A DNA stretch of 44,043 nt from Oscillospiraceae bacterium (GTDB taxonomy: Bacteria > Bacillota > Clostridia > Oscillospirales > Acutalibacteraceae), in assembly GCA_009777055.1 (NCBI GenBank), contig WRMQ01000006.1, positions 1 through 44,043 of the forward strand. Direction: 5' to 3'. The position numbers and the translations under genes are program-made. This document shows, in pieces, positions 32,028 to 38,658 of this stretch. How positions within the stretch are numbered: the stretch's first letter is position 1; every line of letters begins with the position of its first letter. The notes below the pieces were generated by a model. It ran no database searches. It saw only the letters and a list, made by a program, of their open reading frames with translations, and was not told the DNA's origin.

Positions 32028-33293
32028 TCACATCGTCCCCTTGATCCTGTCCCAATACGCCTTCGCGGCCTGTTCGTTTCTGTTGTCGCCGTATTCATAA
32101 TATTTTGCGTCCGCCAAAACGTCGGGCAGATACTGCTGCGCCACCCAGTGACCGGGATGGTCATGGGCGTATTGATAAAATTGACCCGGGTTTTTGTTAT
32201 CGGCCCCGTCGAAGTGCTTGTTTTGCAGCTGGCGGGGAATCGGCCCGCTCTTGCCGGCGCGGATATCCGCCCAGGCGGCGTCCAGGGCCAGATAGGCCGA
32301 ATTGGATTTTGGCGCGGTGGCGACCAGCACGACAGCGTTCGCCAAAGGAATGCGCGCCTCGGGCAGGCCGATCATCTGCGCGGCGTCCACCGCGGCCTTC
32401 ACGATGGGGATAATCTGCGGATGGGCCAGCCCCACATCCTCACAGGCGCAGACCATCAGCCGCCGCATGGCCGAGGGCAGGTCGCCCGCCTCCAGCAGCC
32501 GGGCAAGGTAGTGCAGCGCCGCGTCGGGATCCGAGCCCCGCATCGCCTTCTGATAGGCCGAAACGATGTCGTAATGCTCGTCCCCCTCCCGGTCATAGCG
32601 CATGGCGCTGCGCTGGCTGAGCTCCTTCGCCAGAGCGAGGGTGATCACGCGCCCGCCGTCCCGGTCATCCTCCGCCGGCGCGGAGAGATAGCACAGCTCC
32701 ACGGCGTTCATTGCCTTGCGCACATCGCCGCCGCAGGCCGAGGCGATCCATTCGCCGACCCCGTCCTCCACCGCAAAAGACTCTTTTTTTTCTTCTTTGA
32801 GAAAGCGGAAGGCCCTCTTCACCACGGGGAGAATCTGCTCCGGTGTAAGCGTTTTGAATTCAAACACCGTGGAGCGGCTCAGGATCGCGTTGTATACATA
32901 GAAGTAGGGGTTTTCCGTGGTGGAGGCGATGAGGGTGACGGTCCCGTTTTCGATGGACTCCAGCAGGGATTGCTGCTGCTTTTTGTTGAAGTACTGGATC
33001 TCGTCCAGATACAGCAGCACGCCGTTGGGGGCCAGGAGAGTGTCCGCCTTGGCCACAGTCTCCTTGATATCCGCCGTGCCGGCCGTGGTACCGTTGAGCC
33101 GCACGAAATAGCGGTTCGTCGTTTTGGCGATGATGCCCGCGAAGGTGGTTTTGCCCACCCCCGAGGGGCCGTAAAAGATCAGGTTTGGCAGCTCGCCGGA
33201 GCTCACGATGCTGCGCAGGGCGCGGCCCTCGCCGAACAGGTGCGGCTGGCCGGCCATATCCTCCAGCGACTGCGGGCGCAGCCGTTCCGCCAA
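32028..33293 (-). CDS. rarA: Replication-associated recombination protein RarA (MgsA)
   Basis: A 421-residue AAA+ protein related to clamp-loader and RuvB ATPases, acting at stalled forks. It opens AERLRPQSLEDMAGQPHLFG. Walker A is YGPSGVGKTTF, Walker B LLYLDEIQYFNKKQQ, sensor 1 IASTTENPYF, and the C-terminal tetramerisation domain holds AMRRLMVCACEDVGLA and PKSNSAYLALDAAW. The first conventional start is TTG 33293, but the only Shine-Dalgarno (AGGAGGG, 33312-33318) is 18 bases away. It sits six bases before an in-frame ATA at 33305, which would give the family-typical MAAPLAERLRP opening. Real initiation may therefore use ATA. It heads the operon with the membrane HExxH gene and DUF4364. Confidence 0.95.
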   Translation of the reverse strand: MAERLRPQSLEDMAGQPHLFGEGRALRSIVSSGELPNLIFYGPSGVGKTTFAGIIAKTTNRYFVRLNGTTAGTADIKETVAKADTLLAPNGVLLYLDEIQYFNKKQQQSLLESIENGTVTLIASTTENPYFYVYNAILSRSTVFEFKTLTPEQILPVVKRAFRFLKEEKKESFAVEDGVGEWIASACGGDVRKAMNAVELCYLSAPAEDDRDGGRVITLALAKELSQRSAMRYDREGDEHYDIVSAYQKAMRGSDPDAALHYLARLLEAGDLPSAMRRLMVCACEDVGLAHPQIIPIVKAAVDAAQMIGLPEARIPLANAVVLVATAPKSNSAYLALDAAWADIRAGKSGPIPRQLQNKHFDGADNKNPGQFYQYAHDHPGHWVAQQYLPDVLADAKYYEYGDNRNEQAAKAYWDRIKGTM

Positions 33294-33345
33294 TGGCGCC
33301 GCTATGGCAATCCCTCCTCGCAGATCAATTCAGTGACACAAGCTT

Positions 33346-33374
33346 ATTTTACCGCATAATTCCGTGGCGCGCAA
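33346..33374 (-). promoter_or_regulatory. Sigma-A promoter of rarA
   Basis: Minus-strand TTGCGC (33369-33374), 17-base spacer, TAAAAT (33346-33351), about 40 bases before the start region. Confidence 0.7.
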
Positions 33375-33452
33375 GAGAAAAGCAAAAAAAATTTGCCATT
33401 TTGCTTGCATTCGCGCTTTCTATCGTATATCATAAACGGGGAGGTGCTTTGG

Positions 33453-34178
33453 ATGAAAAAAGTACTTATATTGGCGCTGGCCTTTTTGCTGCTGTTGGCG
33501 CCGGTCTCCTGTGGGCGCGGGGAGACAACCGCCATGGCCACAACGACCGAGCCAACGACAACCGAGCAGACAACAATAACGACAACAACGATATCGACAA
33601 CGACAACATCGACGACATCGACGACAACAACAACAATGACAACGTCAACGACAACAACAACAAAGCCAACCACAACAAAGCCAACCACAGCGAAGCCGGC
33701 AACAACAAAGCCGGTCTCCAGCACTGCCAGGTCTGGCGGGACCGTGCCAAAACAGTTTGTGGGCGGAACCAAGAGCGGGCCGCTGAGCTGGGAGGAATAC
33801 CAGCAGGCACGGCGGGCGGCGGAGCTTCTTGTGGGCGAATTCAGGGGTCAGCCGCGCACGGTGCAGCTGGAGGGCGTTTACCGCAAGCTGCGGGCAATGG
33901 TGGACTCCATCACCTATTCCATGGAGGCCCCGCATTACGCCGACCCCTATGGCTATCTGGTTTTGAAGGTCGCCTCCTGCGCGGGCTCGGCCAGAACGAC
34001 GGGCCTTTGCCTGGAAATCCTGGACATTCCCTGGGAGCATGTGAACCCCGGAGCCTATACCCATCAGTGGGCCCGTGTGCCCGTGGACGGGGGATACTGG
34101 ATCTGCGACCCCTACGGCATGTATGTGGGCCCCGAGCCGGCGCCCTACAAGCATCCGCTGGAGGGCATCGCGTTTTAG
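33453..34178 (+). CDS. Transglutaminase-like lipoprotein with Thr-rich stalk
   Basis: A 241-residue exported protein. The signal peptide ends in APVSC, a weak lipobox with Cys20. Residues 24-75 are almost pure threonine with Pro/Lys/Ser, encoded by a run of ACA/ACG triplets (33541-33720). The domain that follows is a transglutaminase-like cysteine protease fold: Cys176 in VASCAGSARTTGL, His204 in YTHQWARV and Asp219 in YWICDPYG, a complete catalytic triad. Such domains act on peptides or cross-links at the cell surface. GGGGAGG lies eight bases before ATG 33453; longer upstream starts lie in the divergent rarA promoter region. The thioredoxin-like gene follows 108 bases on. Confidence 0.87.
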   Translation: MKKVLILALAFLLLLAPVSCGRGETTAMATTTEPTTTEQTTITTTTISTTTTSTTSTTTTTMTTSTTTTTKPTTTKPTTAKPATTKPVSSTARSGGTVPKQFVGGTKSGPLSWEEYQQARRAAELLVGEFRGQPRTVQLEGVYRKLRAMVDSITYSMEAPHYADPYGYLVLKVASCAGSARTTGLCLEILDIPWEHVNPGAYTHQWARVPVDGGYWICDPYGMYVGPEPAPYKHPLEGIAF

Positions 34179-34286
34179 CGCATATTAAAACAGAATACAT
34201 CCATAATAAACTAAACTATAATTTGAAAATATCGTTCTGGAATATATTATCCCAAAACTCAAAAGTCTAAAAGAAGAGGACGCGTT

Positions 34287-34544
34287 ATGAAGCGCAGCGT
34301 GATTGAATGCCGGGCCGCCTGGAGCGACGCCAGCCGCCGCATGGCCCCGCGCATGGCCGAGCTCGCGGCGGAATACGCGGCGAAAGCCGCTTTTCTTTGC
34401 CTGGACGCCGACGCGGCCCCCGAGCTCATGGCGGAGTACCGGGTGCGGGCGCTGCCCACGCTGCTGTTTCTGGAGGATGGGGCGGAGGTCGCCAGGCTGG
34501 TCGGCGAAAGGCGGAAGGAGGAGCTGCGGGCGCTGCTCGATTAA
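34287..34544 (+). CDS. Thioredoxin-fold protein lacking the CxxC active site
   Basis: An 85-residue thioredoxin-like protein. It follows thioredoxin closely: CRAAWSDASRRMAPRMAEL where thioredoxin has FWAxWCGPCRxxAPxxxEL, then FLCLDADAAPELMAEYRVRA, the cis-proline loop LPTLLFLEDG, and LVGERRKEELRALL. Both redox cysteines are replaced (WCGPC becomes WSDAS), so it cannot act as a disulfide reductase; it may be a binding adaptor. Cys8 in the first strand and Cys38 remain but are not placed like the CxxC pair. GAGG lies seven bases before ATG 34287. It converges with asnS, the two stop codons overlapping in TTAA. Confidence 0.82.
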   Translation: MKRSVIECRAAWSDASRRMAPRMAELAAEYAAKAAFLCLDADAAPELMAEYRVRALPTLLFLEDGAEVARLVGERRKEELRALLD

Positions 34545-35890
34545 AACAGCGCCGAGCCCGCTGTTCTTGGAAAGGGAATGACGTCCCGGATATTCGATAT
34601 CCCGGTCAGATACATTAACAGCCGCTCAAAGCCCAGGCCGAAGCCGCAGTGCCTGCAGCCCCCAAAGCGGCGCAGGTCCAGGTACCAGCTGTATTGCGCG
34701 GGGTCGCCGCCCAGCTCCCGGATGCGGGCCTCCAGCAGCGGCAGCCGTTCCTCGCGCTGGCTTCCGCCGATGAGCTCGCCCACGCCCGGCACCAGCAGGT
34801 CCATGGCGGCGACGGTTTTGCCGTCGTCGTTTTGCCGCATATAGAAGGCCTTGATCTCTTTGGGGTAATCCGTTACGAACACGGGCACGCCAAAGATTTT
34901 TTCGCTGAGGCAGCGCTCGTGCTCCGTCTGCAAATCCGCGCCCCAAATGGCCGGGTACTCGAATTCGTCCCGGTAGGGCTCCAGCAGCCGGATGGCCCCG
35001 GTATAGCTCACCCGGGCGAATTCGGAATCCCGGACCCGCCGCAGGCGCTTCAGCAGCCCGGGCTCGATAAACTTGTCGAAAAAGGCCAGCTCTTCCGGGC
35101 AGCGGTCCATCACGGCGGCCAGCACGTGCTTGAGCATGTCCTCCGCCAGATCCATGTCGTCGGCCAGGTCAGCGAAGGCGATTTCGGGCTCCACCATCCA
35201 GAATTCCGCCGCGTGCCGCTGGGTATGGCTGCGCTCTGCGCGAAAGGTCGGGCCGAAGGTATAGATTTTTCCATAGGCCATGGCCATGGCCTCGCCCTGC
35301 AGCTGGCCGGAGACAGTCAAATAGGCCGGTTTTCCGAAGAAATTTTCGCTGGAGCTGTGAACGCGAAACATTTCGCCCGCGCCTTCCGCGTCCGCGCAGG
35401 TGATGATGGGCGTGTGAGCGCAGACGAAGCCACGCTCCTGAAAATAGCTGTGGATGGCCCAGGCCGCGGCGGAGCGTACCCGCAGCGCGGCGCCGATGGT
35501 GTTCGTGCGCGGGCGCAGATGCCCGATACTCCGCAAAAATTCCAGGGAGTGCCGCTTTTTTTGCAGGGGGTAGTCCGGCCCGCATTCACCCTCCACGATC
35601 ATTTCGTCGGCGTGCAGCTCATAGGGCTGGCCGGCCTGCGGCGTGAGGACAAGGCTGCCCCGCACCCGCAGCGCCGTGCCCGCGCCCAGCCCGCAAAGGG
35701 CCGCGAAGTCGGGCAGGCGCTCCTCCGCCAGCACAAGCTGCAGCGAGCGGAACGCGCTGCCGTCGTTTAGCTCCGCGAAGGCAACGCGCTTCGAGCCGCG
35801 CAGCGTGCGCAGCCAGCCGCAAACGGTGAGAGCTTTGCCCGCGTATCGCGCGGGCTCCGCGTGGATTTCGCGGATTTCGGTGCGGTCCAT
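34541..35890 (-). CDS. asnS: Asparaginyl-tRNA synthetase
   Basis: A 449-residue class IIb aminoacyl-tRNA synthetase that charges tRNA-Asn. The N-terminal OB fold includes VCGWLRTLRGSKRVAFAELND. Class II motif 2 is FGPTFRAERSHTQRHAAEFW, followed by the family-specific VEPEIAFADL and motif 3 GLGFERLLMYLTGISNIRD. AAGGAG lies before ATG 35890, and the histidine kinase gene ends 45 bases upstream in the same direction, so asnS may be read from the two-component promoter as well. Length is normal. Confidence 0.97.
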   Translation of the reverse strand: MDRTEIREIHAEPARYAGKALTVCGWLRTLRGSKRVAFAELNDGSAFRSLQLVLAEERLPDFAALCGLGAGTALRVRGSLVLTPQAGQPYELHADEMIVEGECGPDYPLQKKRHSLEFLRSIGHLRPRTNTIGAALRVRSAAAWAIHSYFQERGFVCAHTPIITCADAEGAGEMFRVHSSSENFFGKPAYLTVSGQLQGEAMAMAYGKIYTFGPTFRAERSHTQRHAAEFWMVEPEIAFADLADDMDLAEDMLKHVLAAVMDRCPEELAFFDKFIEPGLLKRLRRVRDSEFARVSYTGAIRLLEPYRDEFEYPAIWGADLQTEHERCLSEKIFGVPVFVTDYPKEIKAFYMRQNDDGKTVAAMDLLVPGVGELIGGSQREERLPLLEARIRELGGDPAQYSWYLDLRRFGGCRHCGFGLGFERLLMYLTGISNIRDVIPFPRTAGSALF

Positions 35891-35935
35891 GGACGTCGTT
35901 CTCCTTATGCTTTGTTTTCTGCCGCGGCGCGAGCG

Positions 35936-37444
35936 CTAATCCGCCGGCAGCAGCACCGCGAATTCCGTATAGGTCTCGCTGTCGCTGTCGGCCTTCATCT
36001 GGCCGCCGTGCATTTCCACAATGGTTTTCACCAGATACAGGCCCAGCCCCGCGCCCTTGACGTCGTAGCTGCGGGATTGGTCCGCCTTATAGAAGCGCTC
36101 AAAGATGCGGGTGAGCTCCTCGGAGGCGATGCCCACGCCCGTGTTGCGCAGGCCAAAGCAAAAGATGCGCTCGGGGTCGCCGCCGCCGGGCCGGTCGGTG
36201 CTGTGGATCTGCACATAGAATTCGATGCGCTCGCCGGGGGGCGTGAATTTTACGGCGTTGTCGATCAAATTATAGAACACCTGGTAGAGCATGTCCTTAT
36301 CGCCCCGCAGGATGATGGGCTGCAGCTGCTCCAGGCCCACCAGCTCGATTCCCTTGCGCGCGATGAGCTGCTCAAAAGAGAGCACCGTGTGAAACAGCAG
36401 CTCGTTGATATCAAAGGCGGTGGGGTTGAGCTTCATATCGCCGTTTTCGATTTTGGAAAGGTTGAGCATGCCCGTGACAAGCCGCGAAAGCCGCTGCACC
36501 TCGTCCGAGACCACCTTCAGGTAGTGCTCATGCTTCTTGGGGGGAATCGTGCCGTCGAGCATGCCGTCGATGAAGCCGCCGATGGTGGTCATGGGGGTTT
36601 TGAGCTCGTGTGAGACGTTTGCCACAAAGCTGCGGCGGGAGCTTTCCAGGGTCGCCAGGCTGATGGCCATGCTGTTGAAGGATTCCGCCAGCAGGCTCAG
36701 CTCGTTTTTGTTCCGGATATCCACCCGGTAGCTGAAGTCGCCCTTGGCGTATTGCTTGGTGGCCCGGGCCATTTCCTGCAGCGGGCGCGCCAGACGGTAG
36801 GAGATATAGTATACCACCAGAAAGGTGACCGCCAGCGCCGAAAGCGCCGAAAGCAGGAACAAGCGCATGATACCGCCCTGATATTCCCCCAAGCCAAGGC
36901 TCATGGGCTGCGCCGCCATGACGAAGCCGATGATATTGCCGTCGCCGTCCGTGAAGGGGTCGGCGGCCACGAGCACATCCTCCTGGAACGCGCCGGCCAG
37001 GGTCCCTGTTTCGGCGAGGCTGCCCAAAAGCGCCTGCCGCGCGTAGCTTTCCGGAATCCGCAGCAGGCCGTGGTAGGGGCACAGCACGGGCGCCGGCAGC
37101 AGGGTGTCCGGCACGGTGTCGCGGCAGCCGATGACGCGGCCCGCGGTGTCGCAGAGAAAGAAATCAGCGCCCAGCATTTCGTAGGTGCTCACCAGCAGGG
37201 CCTGAATCACCTGCTGCCGGTGGGGGGCCTGGGGCTCCGCCTGGTCCTGCGCGTAGACGAGGCTGACCATTCCGGCGGTGCGGTCGGTGTTTTCGGAAAG
37301 CAGGGACAGCTTATCCCTGCTCCAGTACCACCGGGACAGCACCAGCAGCGCCGAGCCCAAAAAAAGAAAGCTCGACAATAATATGGCCACAAAGGCCGAG
37401 AAATATTTGCGGAACAGCCGGGAGCCGCGATAACGCTTGCGCAT
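35936..37444 (-). CDS. Sensor histidine kinase (PhoR/ResE/WalK-like)
   Basis: A 502-residue membrane sensor kinase. Transmembrane helices lie at about 14-37 and 190-212, enclosing an extracytoplasmic sensor domain of about 150 residues. A HAMP domain follows (YRLARPLQEMARATKQYAKG), then the HisKA dimerisation domain with phospho-accepting His279 in FVANVSHELKTPMTTIGGF, and a HATPase domain with N-box NLIDNAVKFTPPGE and G boxes (GAGLGLYLVKTIVEMHGG). GGAGG lies seven bases before the ATG. It follows its response regulator by 51 bases. The signal is unknown. Confidence 0.95.
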   Translation of the reverse strand: MRKRYRGSRLFRKYFSAFVAILLSSFLFLGSALLVLSRWYWSRDKLSLLSENTDRTAGMVSLVYAQDQAEPQAPHRQQVIQALLVSTYEMLGADFFLCDTAGRVIGCRDTVPDTLLPAPVLCPYHGLLRIPESYARQALLGSLAETGTLAGAFQEDVLVAADPFTDGDGNIIGFVMAAQPMSLGLGEYQGGIMRLFLLSALSALAVTFLVVYYISYRLARPLQEMARATKQYAKGDFSYRVDIRNKNELSLLAESFNSMAISLATLESSRRSFVANVSHELKTPMTTIGGFIDGMLDGTIPPKKHEHYLKVVSDEVQRLSRLVTGMLNLSKIENGDMKLNPTAFDINELLFHTVLSFEQLIARKGIELVGLEQLQPIILRGDKDMLYQVFYNLIDNAVKFTPPGERIEFYVQIHSTDRPGGGDPERIFCFGLRNTGVGIASEELTRIFERFYKADQSRSYDVKGAGLGLYLVKTIVEMHGGQMKADSDSETYTEFAVLLPAD

Positions 37445-37495
37445 AGGGAAGCCTCCGGTTTTTTTGACGTTAGATCTCAGATAAGCGCCGCGCGG

Positions 37496-38191
37496 CTAGC
37501 CTTCCGTCGTGGCGAACTTATAGCCCACGCTCCACACGGTCTGGAGGCTCCACAGCTGCGAAACGCCCTCCAGCTTCTCCCGCAGGCGCTTGATATGCAC
37601 GTCGATCGTGCGGGAGTCGCCGTAATAATCGAAGCCCCAGACCTCATCGAGGAGCTGGTTGCGGGTAAATACGCGGTTGGGATTGCTGGCCAGGTGATAG
37701 AGCAGCTCCAGCTCCTTGGGCGGGGCGTCCACTTTTTTGCCGCGCACCCGCAGCTCGTAGTTGGTGAGGTTTACGCTGAGCTGGTCGTAGCGAACCTCCT
37801 TCACCGCGTCGGCGGCGCTGTCGTTCGCGCAGCTGCGCCGCAGCACAGCCTTCACGCGGGCGACGATCTCCTTGGCGTCGAAGGGCTTGGTGACATAGTC
37901 GTCCGCGCCCAGCTCAAGGCCCAGCACCTTGTCGAAGACCTCGCCCTTGGCGGTGAGCATGATGATGGGCGTCTGCGCCGTTTTTCGGATTTCGCGGCAG
38001 ACCTGCCAGCCGTCCAGCAGGGGCAGCATGATGTCCAGCAGCATCAGGTCGGGGTTTTGCTCGCGGAACAGTCGCACGGCGGTTTCGCCGTCTCCGGCCA
38101 GCACAACGCGGAAGCCCTCTTTTTCGAGGTACAGCCGCAGCAGCTCGCAGATATTGCTGTCGTCGTCGACGACGAGGATTTTATGGGTCAT
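37496..38191 (-). CDS. OmpR/PhoB-family response regulator
   Basis: A 231-residue DNA-binding response regulator. The receiver domain has the acidic pocket VVDDD (Asp9-11), phospho-acceptor Asp53 in LMLLDIMLP and the conserved lysine in MLTAKGE. The C-terminal winged helix shows PPKELELLYHLASNPNRVFT and the wing RTIDVHIKRLREKLE. Good AAAGGGG site before ATG 38191. First gene of the operon with the kinase and perhaps asnS. The strong plus-strand promoter at 38256 lies back-to-back with its promoter. Confidence 0.96.
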   Translation of the reverse strand: MTHKILVVDDDSNICELLRLYLEKEGFRVVLAGDGETAVRLFREQNPDLMLLDIMLPLLDGWQVCREIRKTAQTPIIMLTAKGEVFDKVLGLELGADDYVTKPFDAKEIVARVKAVLRRSCANDSAADAVKEVRYDQLSVNLTNYELRVRGKKVDAPPKELELLYHLASNPNRVFTRNQLLDEVWGFDYYGDSRTIDVHIKRLREKLEGVSQLWSLQTVWSVGYKFATTEG

Positions 38192-38218
38192 TGCTGTTTC
38201 CCCTTTCGCGTTTTTATT

Positions 38219-38247
38219 ATGATAACAGAAAAAATATAAAAAAGCAA
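38219..38247 (-). promoter_or_regulatory. Promoter of the two-component operon
   Basis: Minus-strand TTGCTT (38242-38247), 17-base spacer, TATCAT (38219-38224), in a T-rich stretch just before the response-regulator gene and nine bases from the divergent consensus promoter. Confidence 0.5.
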
Positions 38248-38255
38248 GTTATTGT

Positions 38256-38284
38256 TTGACAGGGTGGGAGAATTAGGATATAAT
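38256..38284 (+). promoter_or_regulatory. Perfect consensus promoter of the small-ORF RNA
   Basis: TTGACA (38256-38261), 17-base spacer, TATAAT (38279-38284). Transcription would start near 38291, at the left arm of the inverted repeat. Confidence 0.88.
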
Positions 38285-38371
38285 AAGCTTGGTACAGCCG
38301 GGGTGGCGGCCGCGTCGTTCTCCTTCTCCTTGCGTGCTTTTCGGAGCGCTACTGAAAGGGGACGATGGCTT

Positions 38372-38518
38372 ATGGTGATTGATATTTTTGCTGTTATATG
38401 GCAGACGGCGCGCGAATGGTTCGCCGTCATGGCAACGGATCCTCCGTTGACCATTGCCTGCCTGCAGGCTTGCCGTCACTGGCTTCATCGGAATGTCATG
38501 ATATACATAAAGAAGTAA
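38372..38518 (+). CDS. Small protein of 48 residues, candidate type I toxin-like peptide
   Basis: A 48-residue ORF starting MVIDIFAVIWQTAREWFAVM and ending NVMIYIKK. ATG 38372 follows GAAAGGGG by about 11 bases. It lies on the RNA driven by the perfect promoter at 38256, and its stop codon sits inside the start of a strong shared hairpin, exactly as in small hydrophobic (holin-like or Fst-like) toxin genes of Firmicutes. The N-terminal half is moderately hydrophobic and aromatic, the end is basic. A longer frame beginning at about 38252 is rejected because it starts upstream of the promoter. Protein-level similarity to a known toxin is not evident; the assignment rests on locus layout. Confidence 0.5.
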   Translation: MVIDIFAVIWQTAREWFAVMATDPPLTIACLQACRHWLHRNVMIYIKK

Positions 38519-38614
38519 CCGCCCCTCGCTTCCATACGTGGGCGGCTACTTCTTGATCATAATATAAGCAAGGAGAAGAGAAGCGGCCGTACCCCGGCTG
38601 TGCTTCGCTTTCCA
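38505..38614 (-). ncRNA. Candidate antisense RNA of about 110 nt, convergent to the small ORF
   Basis: Expected product of the minus-strand consensus promoter at 38620-38648, starting near 38614 and ending at the shared hairpin. It would overlap the 3' end of the toxin-like mRNA by about 45-50 bases through the hairpin and carries the same CU-rich leader. It contains a short open frame ending LLLLAYIMIKK without an obvious start codon, so either an antitoxin RNA or a second tiny coding RNA is possible. Confidence 0.5.
38510..38554. terminator. Shared bidirectional terminator hairpin
   Basis: AAGAAGTAACCGCCC (38510-38524) pairs with GGGCGGCTACTTCTT (38540-38554), 15 bp with one mismatch and a 15-base loop. 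T-rich bases follow on both strands. It ends the plus RNA from 38256 and the minus RNA from 38620. Confidence 0.82.
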
Positions 38615-38619
38615 CCTAT

Positions 38620-38648
38620 ATTATATCCGCTTTCCGCTGATTTGTCAA
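38620..38648 (-). promoter_or_regulatory. Perfect consensus promoter of the convergent RNA
   Basis: Minus-strand TTGACA (38643-38648), 17-base spacer, TATAAT (38620-38625). It lies immediately before the divergent rlmD start. Confidence 0.88.
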
Positions 38649-38658
38649 GAGTGAGATT

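Larger units (their letters stand above)
38294..38601. repeat. Long imperfect inverted repeat flanking a small ORF
   Basis: The left arm 38294-38333 and right arm 38568-38601 are near reverse complements: both read, from their own promoters, ACAGCCGGGGT..CGGCCGC then a CU-rich TTCTCCTTCTCCTTGC-like end. The repeat therefore gives two convergent RNAs nearly the same 5' leader. Each arm also has, in one frame, a hydrophobic Leu-rich stretch (VVLLLLACF on the left, ASLLLLAYIMIKK on the right). Confidence 0.85.

Noticed and set aside
32019-33359. 446-codon plus-strand frame opposite rarA
   Set aside because: Antisense shadow lacking motifs and a ribosome site.
38252-38518. 88-codon plus-strand ORF instead of the 48-codon one
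   Set aside because: Its start lies upstream of the -10 of the consensus promoter, so it would not be in the RNA.
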